Of a stretch of 64,000 bases of DNA, positions 8,661-18,413 are shown piece after piece. Under the pieces are notes generated by a model. The model did no database searches and had not been told where the DNA came from. It saw only the letters and a program-made list of their open reading frames with translations. The stretch covers positions 372,001-436,000 of the forward strand of contig DATCMH010000002.1 of NCBI GenBank assembly GCA_036563505.1. The letters run 5' to 3'. The translations under genes were made by a program, and so were the position numbers. Source of the stretch: DATCMH01 sp036563505 (lineage in GTDB: Bacteria; Pseudomonadota; Alphaproteobacteria; Rhizobiales; Beijerinckiaceae). How positions within the stretch are numbered: the first letter of the stretch is position 1; each line of letters opens with the position of its first letter.

Positions 8661-9575
8661 TCATCGCCGCGAAAGCACGAGCCCGTTGCCGGCGAGCGCC
8701 GCCGCGGCTCCGAGCACCGCCAGCGGCGTCCAGTGATAGCCTTCGACGGCCGTGGAAACGCCGAGGGCGACGATGGGGAAGAGCACCGTCGCGTAGCCTG
8801 CCCGCGCCGCGCCGATGCGGCGCAGGAGCGTGAGATAGCAGGCGAAAGCGATGACCGAGGCGAAGGTCGCGAGATACACGAGGCTGCCGAGATAGCGCCA
8901 GGTCGGCTCGACGATGAAGGCATGCCCGCGAACGAAGCTCGCCGCAACGAGCAGGCCGGCGCCGTAGACCATGCCCCAGGCATTGGCCGCGAGGATCGGC
9001 ACGCCACGGCGCTGAATGCCCGTCGAGACCACGTTGCCGAGGCAGAAGCACAGGGTGCCGGCCGCGCAGAGCCCCAGCCCCGCGAGGACACCCGGCGCCG
9101 CGCCGGCCCTGGCGATCTCGGGCCAGAACAGGAGACCGATCCCGGCCGCCCCCAGACAGCCGCCGAGCGCCACGCGTCCCTCGATAGGCTGCCGGAGCAG
9201 AAGCGCACCCAGGACGAGGTTGATGACGGATGCGAGGGAGAAGATCACGGCGAGGAGCCCGGAAGGGATCGTCGCGCCGCCGTAGTAGAAAAGGGTGAAG
9301 TTGCCCGAGAACATAAACAGCCCGGTGAGGGCAAAGCGCAGGTGGTCGGCGGCGGCGTAGCGCATGCGTTCGCCGCGCCAGGCGACCCAGGCCAGCATGA
9401 GAGCGGCCGCGAGCAGGAAACGCCAGGCGAGCGAGACTTCGGGCGCGACGCCTCCGAGCTGGGCTTTGAGCGCGATCCAGCTCGTTCCCCAGACGAGGAC
9501 GGTGGTGCCGTAAAGGCCGAGATCGGCTCCCGACAGGCTCGGGGCGGCGGGCCGAAGGGCGGCGGCAGGTCTCAT
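8661..9575 (-). CDS. EamA/DMT family transporter
   Basis: A 304-residue integral membrane protein with about ten hydrophobic segments arranged as two EamA repeats, typical of the drug/metabolite transporter superfamily. The first repeat begins GTTVLVWGTSWIALK, with the family's W-x-S-x-W-like segment; the second begins around GLGLCAAGTLCFCLGN. These proteins export amino acids, nucleosides or other small metabolites. No substrate can be assigned. It stands alone between a pilin gene and a BLUF gene. Confidence 0.85.
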   Translation of the reverse strand: MRPAAALRPAAPSLSGADLGLYGTTVLVWGTSWIALKAQLGGVAPEVSLAWRFLLAAALMLAWVAWRGERMRYAAADHLRFALTGLFMFSGNFTLFYYGGATIPSGLLAVIFSLASVINLVLGALLLRQPIEGRVALGGCLGAAGIGLLFWPEIARAGAAPGVLAGLGLCAAGTLCFCLGNVVSTGIQRRGVPILAANAWGMVYGAGLLVAASFVRGHAFIVEPTWRYLGSLVYLATFASVIAFACYLTLLRRIGAARAGYATVLFPIVALGVSTAVEGYHWTPLAVLGAAAALAGNGLVLSRR

Positions 9576-9715
9576 GCCGCCCGTTGTAGCATCAGCCTCT
9601 CATCCTCCCGAGTGATGATCTGTGATCCTAGCCCCTCGTCAACGTGATGAGACGGACCGGGGACCGCTCCGGGTCGAGCCGGCGAGGCCTGACCCGACCC
9701 GGAGCGGTCCGTATA

Positions 9716-10171
9716 TCAGCTCGCGAGGCGCTGCCCGGCCTTGCGCGCGGCCTCGTAGGCCTGCAGGTCCAGGGCGAGCTCGATGATCGTTTGTCCCTTG
9801 AGCTTCGTCGGGTCGATCGCGCCGCCGATGCCATGGCGCAAATAGACCTCCTGCGCCTCAGGCGTCCGCATCGCCCCGCCCATCGTCCAGTTCGGGAAGG
9901 CGCGCCCCGCGATTTCCTTGGTCTGCACCAGGGTGATCGTGCCGTGGCGCGGGTCCTTCTCGATGCGCTTGTAGGTCGTGAAAATCTTGTCGCGTTCGCC
10001 CTCGAGGATCTGGAGGAACCAGACCTTGTCGAAGATCAGGTAGCCCGTGATGGCGTCGCGCTGATTGTTGCGCTGGGAGACAGCGATGATCTCGCGCAGC
10101 TGCGCCAGATGACCGCGATCATCGCTGGCTGCCTGGTTCTTCGAGTAATAAACGAGCTGATGGAGCTTCAT
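9716..10171 (-). CDS. Stand-alone BLUF blue-light photoreceptor
   Basis: A 151-residue protein that is almost entirely a BLUF domain (about 2-100), the FAD-binding blue-light sensor. The photochemical residues are in place: Tyr8 in LVYYS, Asn36 in NNQRD, Gln54 in FLQILEGE and Trp95 in FPNWTMG. A C-terminal extension of about 50 residues, partly helical, may mediate output or dimerisation. There is no fused EAL, cyclase or DNA-binding domain, so signalling must go through a separate partner, as for short BLUF proteins such as BlrB and PixD. No partner gene is adjacent. Confidence 0.93.
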   Translation of the reverse strand: MKLHQLVYYSKNQAASDDRGHLAQLREIIAVSQRNNQRDAITGYLIFDKVWFLQILEGERDKIFTTYKRIEKDPRHGTITLVQTKEIAGRAFPNWTMGGAMRTPEAQEVYLRHGIGGAIDPTKLKGQTIIELALDLQAYEAARKAGQRLAS

Positions 10172-10482
10172 GGAACGATCCGCCGATTGGAACGGGCGGA
10201 TTGAAGCCGAAAGACCCTAAAGTTGAGTGAACTTCAGTCCGGAACAGAGTTATCCTAAGTCAATCTCAAGCGACATTCCCATCTTCCCTAATGTAAGTTC
10301 TTCTCAAGCGGCTGCCTCGGAGACGCGCATTCGTTCCCGCGCTGAGCGCGATAGCCCGTGAGGGCTCGGTGCGCCCGACCGTCGCGGCACAGGTCGGAAC
10401 CCCTCGCGCCGGTGACACGTTCGCCAAGGCTTTCACCGCGCGGAGTTCCTCCGCGACGGGTTGACCTCTGGAGACCGACGCG
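10172..10482. other. Divergent intergenic region, 311 bases, no gene
   Basis: This spacer lies between the minus-strand BLUF gene and the plus-strand DUF1236-type gene and must hold both promoters. The part 10200-10310 is clearly less GC-rich than its surroundings, which fits promoter DNA. No consensus promoter, operator or hairpin was recognised, and frames across it show no protein-like composition. Confidence 0.5.
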
Positions 10483-11130
10483 ATGCGCGCTGCCCTGCTC
10501 CTCACCGTGGCTCTCGCTGCGCTCTCCCTGACGCTTGCTGGAACACTGAACCAAAGCCACGCCCAAAGCGGGTCGAGCGGCGCGAGGCCGAGCACCAGCG
10601 CACCCTCGGCTGGAGGCTCAGCAGCGTCGACGGGCGGCGCCGGCGGCACGTCGGGCACGGGCGGCTCCTCATCGCAGGGCGGGACGGGAGGCTCGGCGGC
10701 CGGCACGTCGGGCATCTCCCCATCCGGCCCCTCCGGCAGCTCGGGCACGGGCGGATCTTCCTCGGCCGTCGGGTCAGGTGGCTCGGCCGCCGGAACGGCG
10801 GGCCAGAGCGCCGTCACGCCGCCCGGCGCCAACGGCGCCTCCCCGGCCACCACGGGCGCCCTCTCGGCGGGCGCGCTCACGACGCAGCAGCGCGTCGAAC
10901 TCCGGCGCAACTTCACGATCCTGAACACGGCGCCGGCCCGGAACCTGCCCGTGCCCGTCACGGCCGGCACGGTCATTCCCGAGGGTGTCACGCTGCATGA
11001 GGTCCCGGCCGACGCTGTCAAAGCCGCGCCGTCGCTCAACGGCCAGCGCTTCTTCGTCATCCGCAACGACGTCGTCATCGTCGATCCGGCGACGCGCAAG
11101 ATCGTCACGGTTCTGGAAGGCAACAGCTGA
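10483..11130 (+). CDS. Exported Gly/Ser-rich protein with C-terminal DUF1236-like domain
   Basis: A 215-residue protein with an N-terminal signal peptide (MRAALLLTVALAALSLTLAG, cleavage probably after residue 28). A low-complexity Gly/Ser/Thr/Ala region (about 30-130) has recurring units such as GTGGSS and AAGTSG. A C-terminal domain (about 133-215) shows TVIPEGVTLHEVP and VIVDPATRKIVTVLE, the DUF1236 signature common in rhizobial cell-envelope proteins. The function is unknown; a periplasmic or surface location is likely. The Gly/Ser tract is probably a flexible linker and may vary in length between strains. Confidence 0.8.
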   Translation: MRAALLLTVALAALSLTLAGTLNQSHAQSGSSGARPSTSAPSAGGSAASTGGAGGTSGTGGSSSQGGTGGSAAGTSGISPSGPSGSSGTGGSSSAVGSGGSAAGTAGQSAVTPPGANGASPATTGALSAGALTTQQRVELRRNFTILNTAPARNLPVPVTAGTVIPEGVTLHEVPADAVKAAPSLNGQRFFVIRNDVVIVDPATRKIVTVLEGNS

Positions 11131-11229
11131 CCGGGCGCCTTCACCGCGTCGGTCGACGTCGTCGCGGCCAATGGCGGGGCGCCCGCGAATGGCTTAAGAA
11201 CAGGGGCGATCCGGTCGGAGCCGTCCCCC

Positions 11230-11589
11230 ATGCGCCTCATCCTTGCCGCGGCCTTTGCTGCCCTCGCGGCCCTGCCCGCCGCTGCCAAGGAGCCCGTGAA
11301 CGGACGCTCGCTGAAGGGCTTGAAGCCCGTCCAGGCGGACGCCGCCCGGCCCTGCCCCGAATATGGCCCGGGCTTCGTGCGCGTCCCCGGATCGTTAAGC
11401 TGCGTGCGGGTCGGCGGCCGGGTTCGGGTCGACACCTCCGTGTCGTCGCGCCGCTCGTTTCTCGAGGATCGGTCGAGCACCCGGGTCGGCGGCAGCCTCA
11501 TCGTCGAGAGCCGCTCCCAGAGCGAATTCGGCCCCGTGCGCACCTACGTGCGCGTCAACGGAGCGCGCCGCCTCGGGCAAGGCTACTGA
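11230..11589 (+). CDS. Small exported protein resembling the N-terminal part of alphaproteobacterial porin_2
   Basis: A 119-residue protein with a signal peptide of about 19 residues (MRLILAAAFAALAALPAAA). After a short linker it shows CPEYGPGFVRVPGS and CVRVGGRVRVD (Cys42 and Cys58), then SRSQSEFGPVRTYVRV. This order closely follows the opening of alphaproteobacterial porin_2 proteins, where a Cys pair, a glycine-rich first strand and an EYG-LRTY strand begin the beta barrel. The protein stops after these two or three strands, so it cannot form a full barrel. It is either a shortened porin relative kept for another purpose or a remnant; the clean start and stop favour a real small gene. Confidence 0.7.
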   Translation: MRLILAAAFAALAALPAAAKEPVNGRSLKGLKPVQADAARPCPEYGPGFVRVPGSLSCVRVGGRVRVDTSVSSRRSFLEDRSSTRVGGSLIVESRSQSEFGPVRTYVRVNGARRLGQGY

Positions 11590-11610
11590 AGCCCCTTCGC
11601 GGGCCGGCGG

Positions 11611-11991
11611 CTAGGCGCGCGACCGCAGGTCCTCCACGGCCCGGATCACGGCAGAGGGCCGGTAGGGCTTGTGCATGAAGAGGCTGCCCGGCACCTGGCG
11701 CGGCCGCTCCTCCGAATAGCCCGTGGCATAGATCACCGGCAGACCGGGCCGTAAGCGCCGTGCCGCCTCGGCGAGGTCCCAGCCCGTGAGAGACCCCGGC
11801 AGCCGGATGTCGGTGAAGAGCACGGCGACGTCGGGCGTGTGCTCCAGGATGGACAAGCCCTCCTCGGCCGTCTCGGCCTCGAGCACGTCGTAGCCGGCGT
11901 CGCGCAGTTCCTCGACCACGACCTCGCGCACGAGCGGCTCGTCCTCGACGACGAGCAGCCGGGTCACAGGTCGTCTGACGCGTTCCGGCAT
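11611..11991 (-). CDS. Single-domain response regulator
   Basis: A 126-residue receiver domain without an output domain. The acidic pocket is VVEDE (residues 14-18), the phosphoacceptor is Asp61 in LFTDIRLPG, and Lys108 is in FMHKPY, with the usual Thr/Ala segment YATGYS. The start overlaps the stop of the upstream sensor kinase by one base (ATGA), so the two form a coupled pair. The FTDIRLPG and ATGYSEE pattern is typical of receivers paired with hybrid-type histidine kinases of the HisKA/HATPase family. The output is probably dephosphorylation control or protein-protein contact. Confidence 0.9.
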   Translation of the reverse strand: MPERVRRPVTRLLVVEDEPLVREVVVEELRDAGYDVLEAETAEEGLSILEHTPDVAVLFTDIRLPGSLTGWDLAEAARRLRPGLPVIYATGYSEERPRQVPGSLFMHKPYRPSAVIRAVEDLRSRA

Positions 11992-13237
11992 CAGGCGACG
12001 GCCTGCGCGGGCTGCAGCGCCGCGGCAGCGGCCCGGGGAAGGTAGAGCCGAACCCGGGTGCCCTCCCCCGGGGCGCTCGCCACGACTACGTGGCCGCCGG
12101 ACTGCTTCACGAAGCCGTAGACTTGGCTCAGCCCCAGGCCCGTGCCCTGGCCGACGGGTTTCGTGGTGTAGAAGGGCTCGAAGGCGCGCTCGCGCACCTC
12201 GTCAGTCATGCCGCAGCCGTTGTCCTCGACCTCGGTGCAGACGTACTCGCCCGCCGCGAGCCCCGGGACGGCCAGCGCCGCCTGCCCGTCGAACGCGGCG
12301 CAGCGGATCACCAACCGGCCCTCGCCGTCCATGGCGTCGCGGGCGTTTGTGACGAGGTTGAGGATCGCGTTCTCCATCTGGCTGGGGTCGACGCGAACCG
12401 GCCACGCCTCACCCTCGACCGCGGTGCTGATGCTGATCCGTTCGCCGACGGTCCGCCGCACGAGGCGGAGCAGGCGTTCGACGAGGTCGGCCGGGTCGAC
12501 CACGAGGGGTTGGAGGGGCTGCTTGCGCGCGAAAGCCAGGAGCTGCTGCGTCAGGACGGCGGCCTTCTCGGCGCCGACGAGCGCGCTGCACAGAGCGGGC
12601 TCGACCCGTTCGCGGTCCGGACCGAGCCGGCGTCGGCCCGCTCGAGGTTGGCGATGACCACGGTGAGCAGGTTGTTGAAATCATGCGCCACGCCGCCGGT
12701 GAGCTTGCCCACCGCTTCCATCTTCTGGGCTTGGCGCAGCATCTCCTCCGCCTTGAGGCGCTCGGCCGTCTCGTGCTCGAGGGCGCGCAGGGCCGCGTCC
12801 CGCTCCTCGATCTTGGTCTCCAGCTCGCGGTTCGCCTGCTGCAGGGCCTCGGGCGACGGCAGGGCCAGCGCCTTCGGGAGGAGCGGCCACAAAGCGGTGG
12901 CCGTGGCGACGGAGACGAGCGCCGTGAACGCCTTCACGATCGCCTCGATGCCGTAATCCGGATTCCAGAGCGTCCATATCGAGAGCACGTGCGTGGCGCC
13001 GCAGGCCGTGATGAAGAGGGCGAAGCACCAGAACACCCAGCTGAAGGCCACGTCCGGCCGCCGGCGCACGAAGGTGGCGAGCGCGATCGGGATCGAGAAG
13101 TAGGCGAGCGCGATGAGCGTATCGGCAACCACGTGCGTCCAGATCAGCTCCGGACGCCACAGCAAGCAGATGCCGTGCGGGGCCAGGCTGTCGGACTGCC
13201 ACAAGGTCCGCAGGTATTCGAGCATGAGGGTCTCCAC
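11991..13237 (-). pseudogene. ETR1-like (ethylene-binding domain) sensor histidine kinase, split by a frameshift
   Basis: Two adjacent frames together encode one kinase. The upstream piece (13237 to about 12615) has three hydrophobic helices with VVADTLIALAYFSIP and ACGATH. Asp39, Cys79 and His83 reproduce the spacing of Asp25, Cys65 and His69 that hold copper and ethylene in plant ETR1. A coiled region follows, then the H-box AVGKLTGGVAHDFNNLL (His185). The downstream piece (about 12640-11991) continues with VLTQQLLAFARKQPL, the N-box NLVTNARDAM, EDNGCGM and GTGLGLSQVYGF. The join needs a frame change near 12610-12640, equivalent to one missing base. The start is GTG 13237 or ATG 13225. It is either a real pseudogene or a sequencing error; the downstream regulator overlaps its stop. 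Confidence 0.8.
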
Positions 13238-13402
13238 CCGTGCCGAGCTGAGGCACGGGGCGCGATCGCCGAAGACTGCTTCAAGAACGAAGCGGCGCGG
13301 CCCAAATCACGATGTCATAGGTTACTTGGTTCAGTGATGGTTGAAAACGGTCGAACGATGGCAGCTCGACCGCGCGACTCGCATCCAGGCTCGAAGCGAG
13401 GC

Positions 13403-13939
13403 TCAGGGTCTCGGCGGGACGAGGTGGGCGAAGGCCGCCACCACCTTCTCGTACACCTCGCGCTTGAACGGGATGATGAGCTCCGGAAGGCGGTGCATCT
13501 CCTCCCAGCGCCACTCGTCGAACTCGGGGCGGTGCGCGCCGGCGGCGGGCCGGGCGATGTTGATCTCCGCATCGGGCCCGTCGAAGCGAAAGGCGAACCA
13601 GCGCTGCATCTGGCCGCGATAGCGGCCGCGCCAGGCCCGGCCCGCCACGACGGCCGGCAGGTCGTAGGAGTACCAGTCGGGGGCCTCGGCGAGGAAGGTG
13701 ACGCTCTGCGCGTTCGTCTCCTCGTAGAGCTCGCGCAGCGCGGCGGTGTAGGGTTCCTCACCCGGATCGATGCCGCCCTGCGGCATCTGCCAGGCGTAAC
13801 CGCCGCCGACATGCTCCGGCCCGGCCTCGCTCTTGCGCCGCCCCACGAAGACGAGACCATCCCGGTTGATGAGCGTGACGCCGACGCAGGGACGATAGGG
13901 AAGGGTGTGCGGGGCCGTCGGTCGGCGGCTCTTGTTCAT
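13403..13939 (-). CDS. rppH: RNA pyrophosphohydrolase (Nudix)
   Basis: A 178-residue Nudix hydrolase. RppH removes pyrophosphate from the 5' end of mRNAs and so starts their decay; the enzyme also acts on dinucleoside polyphosphates. It opens LPYRPCVGVTLINRDG, has VGRR and AWQMPQGGIDPGEEP, and carries a full Nudix box (GGIDPGEEP then AALRELYEETNA, about residues 55-77). A C-terminal WRWEEMHRLPELIIPFKR is typical of RppH. The ATG at 13939 is preferred because the long frame upstream belongs to the overlapping yibQ-like gene. Start and preceding stop overlap by four bases. Confidence 0.93.
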   Translation of the reverse strand: MNKSRRPTAPHTLPYRPCVGVTLINRDGLVFVGRRKSEAGPEHVGGGYAWQMPQGGIDPGEEPYTAALRELYEETNAQSVTFLAEAPDWYSYDLPAVVAGRAWRGRYRGQMQRWFAFRFDGPDAEINIARPAAGAHRPEFDEWRWEEMHRLPELIIPFKREVYEKVVAAFAHLVPPRP

Positions 13940-15126
13940 CGTCGGCTCGGGTTGGCGAGAACGCTGCTCACAGGAACGAGCAGGATACCGCGCGTTTCGA
14001 GCGAGCGCGACCACCGGGCGATGCGGTCGATGGTCATGGGCAGCGCGCTCGCCGTCCCGACCGCGACGCTGCCCGTCCGTGCCTTCTCCTCGAGGCGGCT
14101 CAGGGCCTCGTCGATGGCGTCCGGCCGGGGCGAGGCGTCGAGCACGATGTCGGCCCGGGCCGCCGGCACCTGCGTCCTCGGCCCGACCTCGGTGACGAGG
14201 GAGCGCGAGGATGAGCCGTCGTCGAGGAAGCCCAAGCCCCGTGCTCCCACCTCGCGCAGGATCGGGGTCAGCGCCGCTTCGTCGGAAGTCAGGCGGGCCC
14301 CCATGAAGTTGACGAGGCCCGTGTAGCCGGAGACCCGCCCGAGCACCCAGGCGAGCTTGTCGGCGTTCTCCTGGGCCTTCCCCTTGACGGTCAGCGTGTG
14401 CGGACCGGGATCGTTGTCGGGGTAGTCGAAGGGCTCCATCGGCACCTGAAGCATGACCTCGTGGCCCTTGTCGCGGGCCTTGGCGACCGTGCCGTCGAGC
14501 CCGGTCCCATAGGGCGCGAAGGCCAGCGTGACGGGGGCCGGCAGCTTCGCCATGGCCTCCGCAGTCGTCGCGGCGCTGATCCCTAAGCCTCCGACGAGGA
14601 TCGCCACGCGTCCGATCGGCGCCGTGCCGTTGGCGAGCGCTCCCGCGGCCGGACGGGCGTAGACCGAGAGCGCGCGAGCACCGTCCGGCCCGACCCGCGG
14701 CAGGGTGCCGTGACGGGTCTTCTCGACGAGGCGCGGATCGGGCGCCGGATTGAGGCGGATCGGTCCTTCGGGAACGCGGATGACCACAGCGCCGGGAGCG
14801 GCCTGGCCGTCGGGGCGCACGACCGAGACACCGGACGCCGTCTCGACTTCGGAAGCCGTTCGGCTCGCCGATTCGGGTCCGACTTCGCGGATTTGGGGAT
14901 TCGATGGACGCACCTCGGGGACGACGGCGCGCGGGACGATGGCGACCACGGCGTGCGGCTCCCCCCCGTGGGGGTCGCCGAGCCAAGCCAGGGCGCCGCC
15001 TAAACCGAGCAGGGCCACCGCCGACGCCGCGGCCGCGATCCGCCCGAGCGGAAGCCGGGGCCAGCGCCGGGCGGGAGCGGCGGACATCCCCAAGGGGCGG
15101 GTTAGGTCGTCGGATGCTGCCGTCAC
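13936..15126 (-). CDS. Divergent polysaccharide deacetylase family protein (YibQ/DUF610)
   Basis: A 396-residue protein with one N-terminal transmembrane helix (about 28-50), a low-complexity periplasmic linker and a C-terminal NodB-like barrel (about 165-390). Motifs include RVAILVGGLGIS, PVTLAFAPYG, EVMLQVPMEPFDYP, DPGPHTL and FLDDGSSSRS, which mark the divergent polysaccharide deacetylase family. In alphaproteobacteria the gene sits beside envC and ctpA, as here, suggesting a periplasmic envelope role. The start codon is GTG at 15126. It overlaps rppH by four bases. A terminator-like hairpin separates it from ctpA. Confidence 0.88.
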   Translation of the reverse strand: MTAASDDLTRPLGMSAAPARRWPRLPLGRIAAAASAVALLGLGGALAWLGDPHGGEPHAVVAIVPRAVVPEVRPSNPQIREVGPESASRTASEVETASGVSVVRPDGQAAPGAVVIRVPEGPIRLNPAPDPRLVEKTRHGTLPRVGPDGARALSVYARPAAGALANGTAPIGRVAILVGGLGISAATTAEAMAKLPAPVTLAFAPYGTGLDGTVAKARDKGHEVMLQVPMEPFDYPDNDPGPHTLTVKGKAQENADKLAWVLGRVSGYTGLVNFMGARLTSDEAALTPILREVGARGLGFLDDGSSSRSLVTEVGPRTQVPAARADIVLDASPRPDAIDEALSRLEEKARTGSVAVGTASALPMTIDRIARWSRSLETRGILLVPVSSVLANPSRR

Positions 15127-15171
15127 GGCGCGGAAAGCCTCGCGAGCGGGCGTCGCGGGCGGCCCCGAATC

Positions 15172-15213
15172 GAAAAGGCCCGCACGTCGCCCTGAACGGG
15201 GACAGTGCGGGCC
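15172..15213 (-). terminator. Rho-independent terminator downstream of ctpA
   Basis: On the minus strand GGCCCGCAC, a loop of about 19 bases and GTGCGGGCC are followed directly by TTTT. The nine-base GC stem plus T-run sits about 60 bases after the ctpA stop. It probably ends the proA-to-ctpA transcript wholly or partly before the yibQ-like gene. Confidence 0.75.
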
Positions 15214-15271
15214 AACATGGTTAGCGAAGCCTTAACGGCGGCGGTTCGTGAGCCGCCGAGGGGTCGAGGCC

Positions 15272-16590
<1,319 letters not shown>

Positions 16591-16591
<1 letters not shown>

Positions 16592-17916
16592 TATCCGCGA
16601 ACCTTTTCGCTCTGCGATTTCGCCCACCATGGCCCGGGATCGATCGATCCCCCGTCCTTCCGGAACTCAACGTAGAGGACGGGATCCTTCGTGTCGACGA
16701 CGCCGGAAGCCGGGGAGGCCGACGCCGTTTCGCCCATCACGCCGACGGGCTCGCCCGCGAGCACGAACTGGCCGACCTCGACATTGATCTGGTCCATGCC
16801 TGCCAGGAGGAGATAGTAGCCCCCTCCGGCGTTGATGATCAAGAGTCGACCATAGGAGCGAAATGGGCCGGCGAAGGCCACCCAGCCGTCCGAAGGGGAG
16901 GCCACGACGGCCCTCAGACGCGTTGCGATCGAAATGCCGCGCGTCGTTCCGCCATACCCGTCGGGCACCCCGAAATCCTTGGCGACCTCGCCGCCGACGG
17001 GCAAAGGCAGCAATCCACGGGCTTCCGTGAAGGGAATCTTCGGAGAAAGTCGCGCCGGATCGCGAAAAGCGGCCGCGGCGAAGCGCTCTTTGGCGGCTTG
17101 CGCCTGCGACTCGGCCGCGCGCTTCGCCTCGTCGGAGGCGCGCCGCCCCGCGGCGATGTCGCGCTCCATGGCGTCGATCAAATCCTTGAGAGTTCGCGCC
17201 TGGGTCGCGAGATCAGCCGCCCTGTCGCGCTCCGCTTCCTGCGTTCGCTCTACCGCAGCGAGGCGCTCCTGGCGTGCGCCGACGAGCCCGGCGAGTCGCG
17301 TCTTCTCCTGTTCGAGCCCGGCAAGCTCGCGGCCCAAGGCCTCGCGGTCGGCGCCAACCTGGCCTTTGAGACGGACGAGCTCGGCGAGATCGGCGGCGAG
17401 CACCTCCGCCTCCCCGCGCAGCTCCGGAACCACGGCGCCGAGGAGGATCGAGGCACGCACGGCCGCCAGCATGTCCTCCGGCCGCGCCAGCACGGCCGGG
17501 GGCGGACGGCGGCCCATGCGCTGCAGGGCGGCCAGCACCTCGACGATCACGTCGCGTCGCGTCTCGAGGGAGCGCCGGATCGCCGCCTCGCTGCCCGTGA
17601 GAGCCCGCAGGCGCTGCTCAAGCCCCCCGATGCGGTTCTCCGCCTGCCGGGTGCGCTGGGCCGCCTCGATGAGGGCAGCATTGAGCTTGGCGCGATCGGT
17701 CCTGATCTCGGTGATCTCGGCCTCGAGCCGGCGGCGCGCCTCCTCGGAGGCGGCGATGGCGTCGCGGACGGCCTTGAGATCACCCTCGCGCCGCGCCTTC
17801 TCTTCCGCGGTCTCGGCCGCGCGGGCGGAGGGAGCGGGCGCTTGGGCGAGCGCTGAGAGGGCGCCAAGGCTCAGAGCGAGGAAGGTGGCGAGCGGGAGAG
17901 CGAGAGAGCGCGTCAT
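16591..17916 (-). CDS. envC: EnvC-like murein hydrolase activator (degenerate LytM/M23)
   Basis: A 441-residue exported protein: signal peptide (about 1-24), a long coiled coil rich in Glu, Arg and Ala (about 32-290) and a C-terminal M23/LytM-like domain (about 315-435). The catalytic metal motifs of active M23 enzymes are missing: the first His is replaced (TTRGISIAT) and the HxH motif reads VLYVEFRK. This is the state expected for EnvC, which activates amidases at the division site instead of cutting peptidoglycan itself. It overlaps rlmH by four bases upstream and ctpA by one base downstream, forming a tight operon. Confidence 0.9.
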
Positions 17917-18401
17917 TCGCCGGTGCGGTGATAGGGGTGGCCGGCGATGATCGTCAGCGCCCGGTAGAGTTGCTCGACGACGAGAACCCGCGCCAGCTGG
18001 TGCGGCAAGGTCAAGGCGCCGAACGACACCAGGAGATCGGCTTTTTTGCGGATGTCCTCGGCGAAGCCGTCCGGCCCGCCGAGACAGCAGGCGAGCATGG
18101 GCACGCCTTCGTCGCGCCAGCGCCGGGTCGTGTCGGCGAAGGCCTCGCTCGTTGGGGAACGACCGCGCTCGTCGAAGGCGACGAGCCTCGCGCCAGAGGC
18201 GGCGCGGGCGAGTATCCCCGCTCCCTCCTCAGCTTGACGGTCGTCGACCCGCCGCGCCCGGCTCTCGGGCAATTCGACGAGGTCGGGCCCGGCGATGCCG
18301 AGCCCGCGGCCGATGCCCTCGATCCGCGCCCGGTAGCGCTCGACGAGGTCGCGCTCCGGCCCGCCCTTCAGCCGCCCGACGGCGATGACGGCGAGCCGCA
18401 A
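17913..18401 (-). CDS. rlmH: 23S rRNA (pseudouridine1915-N3)-methyltransferase
   Basis: A 162-residue SPOUT-fold methyltransferase that methylates pseudouridine 1915 in helix 69 of 23S rRNA. The family pattern is clear: MRLAVIAVGRLKGGPE, LVAFDERGRSPTSEAFA, CCLGGPDGF and the C-terminal ALTLPHQLARVLVVEQLYRA with final HPYHR. The start is a TTG codon at 18401, chosen because the family begins exactly there. It ends inside the envC start (ATGA overlap), and rsfS lies 12 bases upstream, the usual pairing of two ribosome-related genes. Confidence 0.95.
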   Translation of the reverse strand: MRLAVIAVGRLKGGPERDLVERYRARIEGIGRGLGIAGPDLVELPESRARRVDDRQAEEGAGILARAASGARLVAFDERGRSPTSEAFADTTRRWRDEGVPMLACCLGGPDGFAEDIRKKADLLVSFGALTLPHQLARVLVVEQLYRALTIIAGHPYHRTGE

Positions 18402-18413
18402 CGACCAGGCGCC

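Noticed and set aside
10235..10275. Possible EcfG-type promoter beginning GGAAC upstream of the DUF1236 gene
   Set aside because: No GTT-containing -10 element at the required distance was found.
10266..11543. 425-codon minus-strand frame across the DUF1236 and mini-porin genes
   Set aside because: Pro/Ala/Arg-rich composition with no domain, and both plus-strand genes have clear signal peptides.
13403..14986. A 527-codon minus-strand frame suggesting a fused protein ending in a Nudix domain
   Set aside because: The first part is the yibQ-like gene read in the wrong frame; RppH starts at 13939 with a four-base overlap.
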